DNA from: an uncultured Anaerobiospirillum sp.
GTDB taxonomy: Bacteria > Pseudomonadota > Gammaproteobacteria > Enterobacterales > Succinivibrionaceae
Assembly: GCA_944392765.1 (NCBI GenBank)
Contig: CALXXU010000024.1
Span: 1-35,775 of the forward strand
Direction: 5' to 3'
Length of the DNA: 35,775 nt
The position numbers were made by a program, and so were the translations under genes. The notes under the pieces were generated by a model that worked only from the letters and a program-made list of their open reading frames with translations, was not told where the DNA came from and ran no database searches. The stretch's first letter is position 1. Every line of letters starts with the position of its first letter. Below, in pieces: positions 25,455-32,904 of this stretch.

Positions 25455-26567
25455 TTAGGCCGATTGATGCTTGGCACGACGGGCGAGCACGGCATCATTG
25501 AGCTCAGCTAAGATGGCCTCGGTATCCTCCCAGCCGACGCAAGCGTCGGTGATGGACTGACCGTAGACTAACTTAGAGTGGTCACAGGTTAAGTCCTGAC
25601 GGCCTTCGACTAAGTTACTCTCAATCATAACGCCAAAGATGCGATCCGAGCCCGAGCTAATCTGGGTGGCAACGTCGTGGCAGACCTCGACTTGCTTCTT
25701 GAACTGCTTGGAGCTGTTCGAGTGCGAGAAGTCGATCATGACGCGCTGTGGCAGACCGGCCTTGCCTAAGAGCTCGCAAGCTTGGCCAACGGCGACGCTG
25801 TGGTAATTTGGTTCCTTGCCGCCACGTAAAATGATGTGGCAATCATCGTTACCACGGGTATGGGCGATCGCAACATGGCCCATCTTGGTAACGGTCATAA
25901 AGGTGTGCTCATGCTGAGCGGCAACTACAGCGTCAACCGCAATCTTGACGGAACCGTCGGTGGCATTCTTAAAGCCAATTGGGCAAGACATACCCGAAGA
26001 GAGCTCACGGTGAATCTGAGACTCAGTGGTGCGGGCACCAATTGCGCCCCAAGAAATAAGCTCGTCGATGTACTGCGGCGAGATCATATCCAAGAACTCG
26101 GTAGCCGCAGGCATACCCATAGCGTTGACATCAACTAAGAGCTTACGGGCAATGCGCAGACCGTTGTTGATATCAAAGGTGTTATCAAGGTTAGGATCGT
26201 TAATCAGCCCCTTCCAACCCACAGTGGTACGAGGCTTCTCGAAGTAAACGCGCATGATCACCTCGAGCTGATCCTTGTACTTAGCTCGCAGTGGTAATAA
26301 GCGCTCGGCGTACTCGATAGCAGCACGCGGATCATGGATGGAACATGGGCCGGTGATAACGACTAAGCGGTCGCTCTCACCCTTCATTGCATCGTGAATG
26401 GCCTGACGGGTCGCGCAGACCAGCTTATCGGCCTCTTCAGTGGTTGGGAACTTCTCGATCACCGCCACTGGTGGTAACAGAGCTAACACGTTGTTAATCC
26501 TCGTGTCCACAACACCGGCGCGGAAAAGCGGCGGCTGTGCAATCATTGGTTCATTTTCTAAGGTCAT
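25455..26567 (-). CDS. aroG: 3-deoxy-7-phosphoheptulonate (DAHP) synthase, AroG-like
   Basis: Condenses phosphoenolpyruvate and erythrose 4-phosphate, the first step of the shikimate pathway. 370 aa, about 20 longer than E. coli AroG at the N-terminus. Family motifs: GPCSIHDP (about 72-79), MRVYFEKPRTTVGWKGLIND (about 105-124), SWGAIGARTTESQ with the Mn/PEP arginine, FKNATDGS, CHIILRGGKEPNY and VMIDFSHSNSSKQFKKQ. ELLPPV-like LALLPPVAVIEKFP and EFLDMISPQY are closer to AroG than to AroF or AroH, but the feedback amino acid cannot be read with certainty. The ATG at 26567 has AAGGCGG upstream. It is a single-gene unit. Confidence 0.93.
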   Translation of the reverse strand: MTLENEPMIAQPPLFRAGVVDTRINNVLALLPPVAVIEKFPTTEEADKLVCATRQAIHDAMKGESDRLVVITGPCSIHDPRAAIEYAERLLPLRAKYKDQLEVIMRVYFEKPRTTVGWKGLINDPNLDNTFDINNGLRIARKLLVDVNAMGMPAATEFLDMISPQYIDELISWGAIGARTTESQIHRELSSGMSCPIGFKNATDGSVKIAVDAVVAAQHEHTFMTVTKMGHVAIAHTRGNDDCHIILRGGKEPNYHSVAVGQACELLGKAGLPQRVMIDFSHSNSSKQFKKQVEVCHDVATQISSGSDRIFGVMIESNLVEGRQDLTCDHSKLVYGQSITDACVGWEDTEAILAELNDAVLARRAKHQSA

Positions 26568-26609
26568 AAAAACCGCCTTTAATTAAAACGAGAAGGAAAA
26601 TTGGTAACG

Positions 26610-26638
26610 ATAATAGCGGGCTAACGCAGCAAAGTTAA
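26610..26638 (-). promoter_or_regulatory. possible aroG promoter
   Basis: On the minus strand TTAACT (26633-26638) and TATTAT (26610-26615), 17 nt apart, about 43 nt before the ATG. No recognisable TyrR or TrpR operator and no aromatic-rich leader peptide was seen. Confidence 0.4.
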
Positions 26639-26840
26639 AACGGCGTCTTAATGCCGCTGACGGGGATCCTGACGAGGACCAAGCTCTAAACGCTCGGTCA
26701 ATGCAATTGAGAGTTAACATGCTCTTTTGCTCCAAACAAAACCCAAAACGCACCGTGTCAAGAAAGATGCGCTGGAACGCTAGCCCGCAATAGTGACCTA
26801 CGTCCTGTAAGCCCCTATTGGGAAGCTATAACAAAATAAG

Positions 26841-26968
26841 TGTCCAAAAATTTGCATAAGGCCTGAGGAGAGCAAAAGATGGAATTACACAATCCGCCCA
26901 AAGGTAAGACGGACGGTTAAGTTTGACAGCTACCTCCAGTACCAGCACTTCTGCCAAAAATTTGGACA
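26841..26968 (+). mobile_element. IS-derived remnant or MITE with imperfect terminal repeats
   Basis: Left end tgtccaaaaatttgc (26841-26855) and right end gccaaaaatttggaca (26953-26968) are inverted repeats, 12 of 16 positions matching. 23 nt inside the left end, GAGGAG then an ATG at 26879 open a 13-codon frame (MELHNPPKGKTDG) that stops at 26920. This resembles the beginning of a transposase gene cut short by internal deletion. No target-site duplication is obvious. Total length is about 128 bp. Confidence 0.5.
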
Positions 26969-27235
26969 TTAATTAAGTGACAGCTTCCTTGCCTAAAATC
27001 TGAGTTCAGTCTCAAGCCCACCCCAATCATTGGGTCGGCTCTGCTTGAGAGCTAAAACAGGGCTCCATTATAGGGGGCATGCCCCGCAATGCTCAAGTTT
27101 GGGGCTAGAAAGTGCCATCACCTCCCTACGATCCCGCACGCTAGCCCGCCTAAAGCCCCAAAGTAAGGCAAAAAAGACCCAAAGTAAGGCACAAAATTTC
27201 ATCCCAGCCCCAAAAGCGTGCACCAAAAAAGCACA

Positions 27236-27268
27236 AGGCCAAGCGCAATCTCAGATCACGCTTGGCCT
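27236..27268 (-). terminator. terminator of the acetyltransferase gene
   Basis: aggccaagcg (27236-27245) pairs perfectly with cgcttggcct (27259-27268). On the minus strand a TTTTTT run follows about 7 nt later (complement of 27225-27230). It lies 127 nt past the stop. Confidence 0.65.
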
Positions 27269-27314
27269 GGGGGAAAGAAAATAAAGCGGTCTAGCCCGAA
27301 ACGGGTTCTACGCG

Positions 27315-27399
27315 GAAGCTAGCAGTGCGCAAAAGCTAGCCTGGCATGGAAGCTAGGCTGAAGCTAGCAGTGCGCGAAGCTAGTTGCGCTGCAACTAGC
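27315..27399. repeat. gctag-rich repeats overlapping the acetyltransferase stop
   Basis: gaagctagcagtgcgc occurs at 27315-27330 and 27360-27375. On the minus strand these read GCGCACTGCTAG, close to GCGCAATGCTAG, which encodes the last codons and stop (27395-27397) of the acetyltransferase. A perfect hairpin gctagttgc/gcaactagc (27379-27399) joins them. Confidence 0.65.
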
Positions 27400-27877
27400 A
27401 TTGCGCCAGTTTTTGCAGCGAGTCACCGCTGAAGCGATAGCCGGTCCAGTCATCCATGACCGTGCAGCCAAACTTCTTGTAGAACGCGATCGCGTTGGTG
27501 TTCCAGTCAAGGCACGATAAATCAAGGCGCCCACAGCCGCGATCGATGGCGATCTGAGCTAAGGTGTGCAGCAAGAACTTACCAAAGCCTAGCTTGCGGT
27601 ACTCTGGCAGCACGAACAGATCTTCTAAGTAGATGCCGCCCTTGCCTAGGAAGGTTGAGAAGTTGTGGTAGAAGAGGGCAAATCCCACCTCATTGCCCGT
27701 CTCATCTAAGGCAAAGATGACCTCAGCGGTATTACGGGCAAAGAGCCACTCATCTAGCAGCTCAGGGGTGGCCGTGACCTCGTTATCTAACTTTTCAAAG
27801 TGGGCGAGATCCTTGATAAATTTCAAGATAAGAGGAATGTCGTTACGCGTGGCTTGTCGAAACTGCTTGGTGCTCAT
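27395..27877 (-). CDS. GNAT acetyltransferase, diamine/thialysine N-acetyltransferase type
   Basis: 160 aa, the size of SSAT-like acetyltransferases that transfer acetyl from acetyl-CoA to polyamines, diamines or thialysine. The typical order is seen: an N-terminal RQATRNDIPLILKFIKDLA segment, FALFYHNFSTFLGKGGIYLE (about 67-86), DLFVLPEYRKLGFGKFLL (acetyl-CoA loop R-LGFGK, about 87-104), and DLSCLDWNTNAIAFYKKFG (about 119-137), which strongly favours this subgroup. The substrate cannot be read from sequence. The ATG at 27877 has AAGGAG about 6 nt upstream. Monocistronic, with unusual repeated stop-region DNA downstream. Confidence 0.88.
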   Translation of the reverse strand: MSTKQFRQATRNDIPLILKFIKDLAHFEKLDNEVTATPELLDEWLFARNTAEVIFALDETGNEVGFALFYHNFSTFLGKGGIYLEDLFVLPEYRKLGFGKFLLHTLAQIAIDRGCGRLDLSCLDWNTNAIAFYKKFGCTVMDDWTGYRFSGDSLQKLAQC

Positions 27878-28113
27878 AACTACTCCTTAGAGCCGGGGTT
27901 CACCCACTTTAATGGGTTGACGACCTAAGTGCCATCACCCCATGGGGCCCCCACTCAATTATGATGATCGAGCCAACTGCCCATAACAAAGGATCTCCCT
28001 TATCTTAGCGCCAATGCCTAAACGGGGCATACCTTCAAGCTAGATGGCGCTAGATACGCGATCAAAAAAATGAGAGCTAGGTCAAAACTCCCAAGCTAAA
28101 AGCGAGATTAGCG

Positions 28114-28926
28114 CTAAAACTCCAAGGTCAGGCTGACCGGGCAGTGATCGGAGCCAAAGACTTGATCTTCGATCGCGGCGTCCTTGATGTGGGACTTGAG
28201 CTCGTCGGAGACAAAGAAGTAGTCAATGCGCCACCCGACGTTCTTCTTGCGCGCCTGCATCTTATAAGACCACCACGAATAGCGATCCTTAACCTCACCG
28301 TGCACGTGACGGAAAGTATCGATATAGCCTGCGGCGGTGAACTTATCTAAGAAAGCACGTTCAATGGGCAAGAAGCCGGTATTGGCGACGTTGTTCTTTG
28401 GGCGAGCCAAATCAATTTCCTTGTGGGCGATATTGAAGTCACCGCAGACCACAATCGGCTTAGTCTCACGCAGCTTCTGGGCGTAGTTAAAGAAGCAATC
28501 AAAGAAGCCCATCTTGTACGGCACGCGCTTGAACTCACCCTTGATCGGCTTGCCGTTCTCATCTAAGACCTCGCCGCCACCGTTAGGGAAATAGCCATTG
28601 AAGAAGTGGAAGTGCTCAAACTCCAGATGCACGATACGGCCTTCTTGCGCAAACTCGGGATCGGGCAGCTCGATCTCAACGGCCAAAGGTTCGAGCTTTG
28701 AGAACACGGCGGTACCCGAGTAGCCTTTTTTGACCTTGGAGCTGGCAAAGTAGGAGTGGTAGCCCGGCTTGTTGACAATTTCCTCTGGGATCTGCGCGAC
28801 CTCAGCCTTGGTCTCTTGAAAGCCAATCACATCGTAGCGATCTTGGGCAAACCACTCTTGCCATTCTGGCTTTTGCGCTACCGCACGCAAGCCGTTGACG
28901 TTCCAAGATGCAAGCTTAATCTCCAT
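28114..28926 (-). CDS. xthA: exodeoxyribonuclease III
   Basis: Mg2+-dependent AP endonuclease and 3'-exonuclease in base-excision repair. 270 aa from the ATG at 28926; the ATG two codons earlier (28932) would leave no room for the GAGGA binding site, which has ideal spacing to the second ATG. The exonuclease-endonuclease-phosphatase fold motifs are all present: SWNVNGLRA (about 6-14), FQETKAE with the metal glutamate (about 36-42), YFPNGGG, CGDFNIAHKEIDL with the catalytic aspartate (about 151-163), WRIDYFF, and GSDHCPVSL with the catalytic histidine near the end. Monocistronic, divergent from ybaK. Confidence 0.95.
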   Translation of the reverse strand: MEIKLASWNVNGLRAVAQKPEWQEWFAQDRYDVIGFQETKAEVAQIPEEIVNKPGYHSYFASSKVKKGYSGTAVFSKLEPLAVEIELPDPEFAQEGRIVHLEFEHFHFFNGYFPNGGGEVLDENGKPIKGEFKRVPYKMGFFDCFFNYAQKLRETKPIVVCGDFNIAHKEIDLARPKNNVANTGFLPIERAFLDKFTAAGYIDTFRHVHGEVKDRYSWWSYKMQARKKNVGWRIDYFFVSDELKSHIKDAAIEDQVFGSDHCPVSLTLEF

Positions 28927-29084
28927 CACCATTCCTCATTAAGGCCACAAAACTTGTGGGCCCTATCTTACCTGAGCCAAAGCACACTCCGCCTGCACCA
29001 AAGAAATTATCTCAAGCCCAAGCTCGTCGCCCCCGCGCTCTCTTGCGCTATAGTGAGCGCAGTCAACACAGAGGGGATCTGGGA

Positions 29085-29552
29085 ATGAAGACACCCGCAC
29101 TCGATTTTTTGAGCAAGAATAAGGCGGTATTCAAGACTTATGAGTACCAATCATCGGACACCCATGACTTTGGCAAGCATGCCGCCGAGGCCCTGGGCCT
29201 ACCTGAGGCCAAGGTCTGCAAGACGATCATCTTGCACTGCGATAAGACCTATGTCACTTGCATCGTCCCGGTCAGTGGCCGCATTTCGCTCAAGGCCGCC
29301 GCCCGTGCCGCTAAGCTCAAGCATTTAGAGACCGTAGATCCCGCTACCGCCACCCGTGTCACCGGCTATGTGGTTGGCGGTATCAGCCCCTTTGGGCAAA
29401 AGCGCCGCATGGCGGTCTTAATCGATCAATCAGTACTGACCCAAGATGAAATCTTGGTGTCCGCCGGTCAGCGCGGCATGTCAGTGGGCATGAAGCCTCA
29501 AGACTTAATTGACCTCTTGCAGGCCACAGTCGCCGACGTCTTAGAGAAGTAG
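29085..29552 (+). CDS. ybaK: YbaK/EbsC-type aminoacyl-tRNA deacylase
   Basis: Editing protein that hydrolyses misacylated Cys-tRNA-Pro in the best-known case. The frame is open from 28956, but the ATG at 29085 (GAGGGG about 12 nt upstream, GGGA closer) begins the usual N-terminus (MKTPALDFLSKNKAVFKTYEY), giving 155 aa as in YbaK. Diagnostic parts are HDFGKHAAEALGL (about 26-38), VCKTIILHCDK with the conserved lysine (about 42-52), SLKAAARAAK, and GYVVGGISPFGQKRRMAV (about 102-119), the substrate-pocket GG-SP-G motif. Divergent from xthA and upstream of the Nif11-like gene; separate promoters are likely. Confidence 0.93.
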   Translation: MKTPALDFLSKNKAVFKTYEYQSSDTHDFGKHAAEALGLPEAKVCKTIILHCDKTYVTCIVPVSGRISLKAAARAAKLKHLETVDPATATRVTGYVVGGISPFGQKRRMAVLIDQSVLTQDEILVSAGQRGMSVGMKPQDLIDLLQATVADVLEK

Positions 29553-29606
29553 CCATACACCCCGCTTGCAGTAAAAATTAGGCCCTGCGACAGGGCGCCC
29601 AGTTGG

Positions 29607-29628
29607 TTGGCGCTGATCGTGCTATGCT
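29607..29628 (+). promoter_or_regulatory. promoter region of the Nif11-like gene: sigma-54-like and extended -10 elements
   Basis: TTGGCGCTGATCGTGCT (29607-29623) fits YTGGCACG-N4-TTGCW with GG and GC correctly spaced and three mismatches. Overlapping it, TGCTATGCT (29620-29628) could be an extended -10 for sigma-70. Either would start about 50 nt before the GTG at 29689. The sequence alone does not choose between them. Confidence 0.4.
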
Positions 29629-29688
29629 AGGTCAAACTAGGCCCCACAGGGCCCTGCTTCATTAATTCAGGTGCGTAAGGAGATTTTC

Positions 29689-29913
29689 GTGTCAATCGCT
29701 GCTATTAACGACTTCTTTGCCAAGTTAGACGAAAACCCAGATTTAGCCCAAGAGTTAGACCAGGTCGACCTCCAAGATAAGGAAAAGTACAAGCTGCGCG
29801 TCGTCGCCTTAGCCCGCAAGTACAACTACGATTTCACCATTGAGGAACTCAACGAGGTGATCGCAGCGGCTAAGACCATGCAGCAAGAAGGTACGGCACC
29901 TGCTGCTCAGTAA
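29689..29913 (+). CDS. Nif11-like small protein (NHLP-type leader domain)
   Basis: 74 aa from the GTG at 29689, which has AAGGAG 7 nt upstream; the frame opens at 29671 but that start precedes the binding site. The sequence fits the Nif11 domain: a first helix AAINDFFAKLDENPDLAQEL (residues 4-23), then YKLRVVALARKYNYDFTIEELNEVIAAAK (about 32-60 in two parts), where ALA--Y-YDFT-EEL is the hallmark. The last ~12 residues (QQEGTAPAAQ) are short, with no Cys, no Gly-Gly cleavage site and no core peptide. No RiPP-modifying enzyme, protease or transporter is adjacent. It may be a stand-alone Nif11 protein of unknown role or an orphan precursor leader. Confidence 0.75.
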   Translation: MSIAAINDFFAKLDENPDLAQELDQVDLQDKEKYKLRVVALARKYNYDFTIEELNEVIAAAKTMQQEGTAPAAQ

Positions 29914-29940
29914 CTACCACGCAAGAGCTTGCATCTTAAG

Positions 29941-30000
29941 AGCAAGCCGCGCACAAGCAAGTAGCTTAAGAGCAAGTAGCTCAAGAGCAAGCTGCGCCGT
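29941..30000. repeat. four tandem 15-nt units
   Basis: Units start at 29941, 29956, 29971 and 29986, each beginning agcaag. The two middle ones, agcaagtagcttaag and agcaagtagctcaag, differ by one base; the outer ones have drifted. It lies 28 nt after the Nif11-like stop. Confidence 0.8.
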
Positions 30001-30034
30001 TGCGCAGAGCTAAAAAAGCTAATCTATTGGGCAC

Positions 30035-30066
30035 AGCCCAGCTGACTTAGGTGAGCTGGGCTTTGT
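30035..30066 (+). terminator. terminator of the Nif11-like gene
   Basis: agcccagct (30035-30043) pairs with agctgggct (30054-30062), then TTTG. The loop gacttaggtg resembles that of the aroG terminator in reverse orientation at 25372-25403. Confidence 0.7.
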
Positions 30067-30541
30067 TGTGTCGAAATTGTGCTATAAGACGTCATGGGCG
30101 TGCTATAGACATCCGACAGGTTATTTGCACTATTTTAAGGCACTAACTACTTCAACTCATTAATTTATGAGGCCCGATCACTTTGCCTAAAAATAGGCAT
30201 CAGCTCACATTTTGTGAAAACGTTTACATGCTGATAAGTCAGGCCTTTCACGCCAAATCAGGTAACTAGGCCCTTGGCGCCACTAGGTCATATTATTATA
30301 TTAGTCACAAAGATATAGGCACCTACACTTTACGGTCACTGTGCTTGCGGCCCTTAGGTCAATTTTATGGAATCTTGGGTCGTTTCAGTGTAGCTCCGGC
30401 CAAGACAGGGGCCGGTCTTGGGTGTAAAATAAGCCCAGTTTCACGCAAGTCCATCTTGCAAGAAAAACGCTTGCTGATTGCGAGCCGAGCGCTTGCTTTT
30501 TTTGGTAACTTGCGGCCTGTTTTTGACTTGGAGATAACGAC
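30067..30541. other. tpiA upstream region, 475 bp
   Basis: No gene is seen. It contains a LacI-family-type operator (30215-30228), a 7-bp inverted repeat ccaagac/gtcttgg (30399-30421), and a T7 run after repeated cgcttgc (near 30465-30505) that might act as an attenuator. No confident -35/-10 pair was placed. It is unusually AT-rich near 30285-30310. Confidence 0.4.
30215..30228. promoter_or_regulatory. LacI/GalR-family operator-like palindrome
   Basis: tgaaaacgtttaca is a near-perfect palindrome with the central CG typical of LacI-family operators; it fits the cre-type consensus TGWAARCGYTWNCW at every position. A wider inverted repeat atcagc/gctgat surrounds it (30199-30235). It lies 314 bp before tpiA and may control it. 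The cognate repressor is not in the window. Confidence 0.5.
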
Positions 30542-31306
30542 ATGAGAAAGCCACTTGTAATGGGCAACTGGAAGCTCAACGGCACCAAGGAGTCGGTTAC
30601 TGCTTTAGTTAACGCATTAAAGGCCCCAGCTGACGCTGCAGCTGCTAAGGCAGACGTTGCTGTTTGCGCCCCTGCTGTCTTCATCGGCATGGTTGAGCAG
30701 TTAGCTGCTGGCTCTAAGCTCGCTTATGGCTCTGAGGACTGCGATATCCACACCCAAGGCGCTTACACCGGTGAGAACTCCCCAGTTATGCTCAAGGAGT
30801 TTGGCTGCACCTATGCTATCGTTGGTCACTCCGAGCGTCGTGACTACCACAAGGAGTCGAGCGAGTACGTAGCTCAGAAGTATCAAGCTGCTCAGCAAAA
30901 TGGCTTAATCCCAGTCTTATGCGTTGGTGAGTCTGAGGCCGAGTTCGATGCCGGCAAGACCATGGACGTCGTTAAGGCCGAGTTAAAGGCTGTTATCGAC
31001 CTGTGCGGTATTGATTCCTTCAAGAACGCTGTTATCGCTTACGAGCCAATTTGGGCTATCGGTACCGGCAAGACTGCTACCCCTGAGATCGCTCAGAAGG
31101 TTCACTCCGATATCCGCGCTTACTTAGCCACCTTCTCGGCTGAGGTTGCTGATGGTGTTCGCATCCTCTACGGTGGTTCGTGCAACGCTAAGACTGCTCC
31201 AGAGCTCTTTGCTCAAAAGGACATCGACGGCGGCTTAGTCGGCGGTGCTTCCTTAAAGGCTCCTGATTTCACTGCTATCATTGAAGCCGCTGTAGCTAAC
31301 GCCTAA
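30542..31306 (+). CDS. tpiA: triosephosphate isomerase
   Basis: Interconverts dihydroxyacetone phosphate and glyceraldehyde 3-phosphate in glycolysis and gluconeogenesis. 254 aa, the normal TIM-barrel length. Catalytic residues are in place: Lys11 in GNWKLNG, the histidine in IVGHSERR (about 96), and the glutamate in AYEPIWAIGTGKTA (about 168), where the mobile loop 6 also lies. The phosphate-binding YGGSCNAKTA and GGLVGGASL are near the C-terminus. The ATG at 30542 has TTGGAGATAACGAC upstream (GGAG, 8 nt). Codon choice is strongly biased, as expected for an abundant enzyme. pfkA lies 475 bp downstream on the same strand but is separated by a repeat array. Confidence 0.98.
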   Translation: MRKPLVMGNWKLNGTKESVTALVNALKAPADAAAAKADVAVCAPAVFIGMVEQLAAGSKLAYGSEDCDIHTQGAYTGENSPVMLKEFGCTYAIVGHSERRDYHKESSEYVAQKYQAAQQNGLIPVLCVGESEAEFDAGKTMDVVKAELKAVIDLCGIDSFKNAVIAYEPIWAIGTGKTATPEIAQKVHSDIRAYLATFSAEVADGVRILYGGSCNAKTAPELFAQKDIDGGLVGGASLKAPDFTAIIEAAVANA

Positions 31307-31325
31307 TTTCAGGCTTTAGCTCAGC

Positions 31326-31445
31326 CTCAAGCCCCAGCCTTGCGCTGGGCTCAAGCCCCAGCCTTGTGTTGGGCTCAAGCCCCAGCCTTGCGTTGGGCTC
31401 AAGCCCCAGCCTTGTGTTGGGCTCAAGCCCCAGCCTTGCGTTGGG
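31326..31445. repeat. five tandem 24-nt units with alternating variants
   Basis: Units start at 31326, 31350, 31374, 31398 and 31422. All carry ctcaagccccagcctt; they then read gcg, gtg, gcg, gtg, gcg in order, so the true repeating block is 48 nt. Each unit can fold as a agcc-cagc/gctgggct-type hairpin. It starts 20 nt after the tpiA stop and may protect or end the transcript. Confidence 0.9.
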
Positions 31446-31781
31446 GTTTGGTCGAGGCTCTAAAGTTGTAGCCTCCAACTCAGCGCTAACAAGATGTGTG
31501 ATGGATGGCGTCTGAGTACCCCATAACAGTGTCAAGGCTGACCTCTTATGCTAGGAAAGAGGCCAGCTTACGTGTGAGCAATTTTTACGTGCCCCCACGT
31601 TTTTGCACTGAAAGTGACAGCTTAAGCTGTGGTTTGCGCCATTTCGCTTAGTTGCTGAGTTCTGATCACTAAAGCTGCTAAAGTAAATAGATGCGACTTT
31701 TACCCCTGGGCTTGGGGTGAATGAGAGCAGACTTGAGTCTGTGCGCACTATGCTTTAGTTAAGCCAAGGGATACATTCACA
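31446..31781. other. pfkA upstream region, 336 bp
   Basis: No gene is seen. A small hairpin acgtg-cccc-cacgt (31587-31600), flanked by TTTTT before and TTTT after, might be a weak terminator in either direction. A clear promoter for pfkA was not found. Confidence 0.4.
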
Positions 31782-32747
31782 ATGGCTATTAAAAAGATTG
31801 GTATTTTAACCTCTGGTGGTGATGCTCCGGGCATGAATGCAGCGATTCGCGCTGTAGTCCGTACCGCTCTTGATTACGGTTACGAGGTGTGCGGTATTCA
31901 AGACGGTTACTTAGGTCTGCACGAGGGCTTAATTATTCCTCTCGACCGCAAGAGCGTATCTGATACCTTAAACCGTGGTGGTACTTTCTTAGGCACCGCC
32001 CGCTTCCCTCAGTTCAAGCAAGAGTCTGTACGCCGCGAGTGCGTTGAGATCATGAAGAAGCATGGCATTGACGCATTAGTCGTAGTGGGCGGTGACGGCT
32101 CCTATATGGGTGCTAAGCTCATCAGTGAGTTAGGCTTCCCATGCATTGGTCTGCCAGGCACTATCGACAACGATATCGCAGGTACCGATACCACCATTGG
32201 TTTTGACACTGCTTTAAATACCGCTGTTATTTGTATCGACCGCTTACGTGACACCTGCTCCTCGCACAAGCGTATTGCTGTAGTTGAGGTTATGGGTCGC
32301 CACTGCGGTGACTTAGCCATTCACGCCGCTATTTCCTGCGGTGTTGAGGCCGTCTTAGTTCCAGAGAAGCCTTGGGACAAGGAAACCGTTTACCGCTCGA
32401 TCGAAGATAGTATCGCCGCTGGTAAGCGCCACGCCATCTTAGTGGTCTGCGAGAACCAGACTGACGTTCACCAGATGGCTCACGAGTTAGAGCAGCGTAC
32501 CGGTCTTGAGACCCGCGCTACCGTTATCGGCCACATTCAGCGTGGTGGTACCCCATCGGCTGCCGACCGTGTGTTAGCCAGCCGTATGGGCGCCTATGCC
32601 GTTCAGTTACTGCACGAGGGCCAATCGGGCCGCTGCATCGGCATTCAGCGTGGCGAGTTAGTGCACCATGACATCATCGAGTGCATCGAGACCATGAAGC
32701 ACAAGTTCCGTGAGGATCAGTACGACTTAGCCGTTAAGTTAAGCTAA
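31782..32747 (+). CDS. pfkA: ATP-dependent 6-phosphofructokinase
   Basis: Phosphorylates fructose 6-phosphate, the committed step of glycolysis. 321 aa, matching E. coli PfkA (320). ATP site: [20 protein letters not shown] (residues 7-26) and GGDGSYMGA (about 103-111), where the Gly of GGDGS is the usual marker of ATP rather than PPi use. Catalytic loop: [13 protein letters not shown] (about 124-136). Substrate contacts: [12 protein letters not shown] (about 166-177), [14 protein letters not shown] (about 246-259). The ATG at 31782 has AAGGGA about 10 nt upstream. The intact allosteric-site-type residues suggest regulation like the E. coli enzyme, but this is inference. Confidence 0.98.
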   Translation: MAIKKIGILTSGGDAPGMNAAIRAVVRTALDYGYEVCGIQDGYLGLHEGLIIPLDRKSVSDTLNRGGTFLGTARFPQFKQESVRRECVEIMKKHGIDALVVVGGDGSYMGAKLISELGFPCIGLPGTIDNDIAGTDTTIGFDTALNTAVICIDRLRDTCSSHKRIAVVEVMGRHCGDLAIHAAISCGVEAVLVPEKPWDKETVYRSIEDSIAAGKRHAILVVCENQTDVHQMAHELEQRTGLETRATVIGHIQRGGTPSAADRVLASRMGAYAVQLLHEGQSGRCIGIQRGELVHHDIIECIETMKHKFREDQYDLAVKLS

Positions 32748-32779
32748 CGACTAACCTCAGGTGCTCAGCACCCAGAACC

Positions 32780-32806
32780 AAAAGAGCGACCTACGGTCGC
32801 TCTTTT
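32780..32806. terminator. bidirectional terminator between pfkA and the AAA/PD-(D/E)XK gene
   Basis: aaaagagcgacc (32780-32791) pairs perfectly with ggtcgctctttt (32795-32806) around a 3-nt loop, with T runs on both strands. It ends the converging pfkA and minus-strand transcripts. Confidence 0.9.
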
Positions 32807-32904
32807 GTTATCTGCGCTCCCAGCGCTCAGCGCAGCCGCCGCTTAGCAGCAAGCACTCAGCACAGCACATGCTCACAGCAGTTCGTCGCCACCACGCTCC
32901 GTCA

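Larger units (their letters stand above)
26568..27394. other. large intergenic region, 827 bp
   Basis: Between the divergently placed aroG promoter and the end of the acetyltransferase gene. It holds the putative aroG promoter (26610-26638), an IS/MITE-like remnant (26841-26968), a GNAT terminator (27236-27268) and gctagc-rich repeats (27315-27399). No convincing complete gene was seen; an open frame at 27030-27284 has repetitive lysine-rich content and no binding site. Confidence 0.6.

Noticed and set aside
26879-26920. 13-codon frame as an attenuator leader peptide for aroG
   Set aside because: It is on the opposite strand to aroG and has no Phe, Tyr or Trp codons; the IS-remnant reading fits better.
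27030-27284. 84-codon plus-strand frame, lysine-rich
   Set aside because: No ribosome binding site; it runs through short direct repeats and the acetyltransferase terminator.
31296-31535. 79-codon minus-strand frame with RLGLEPN repeats
   Set aside because: It is the translation of the 24-nt tandem array, which is a multiple of three; no start signal is present.
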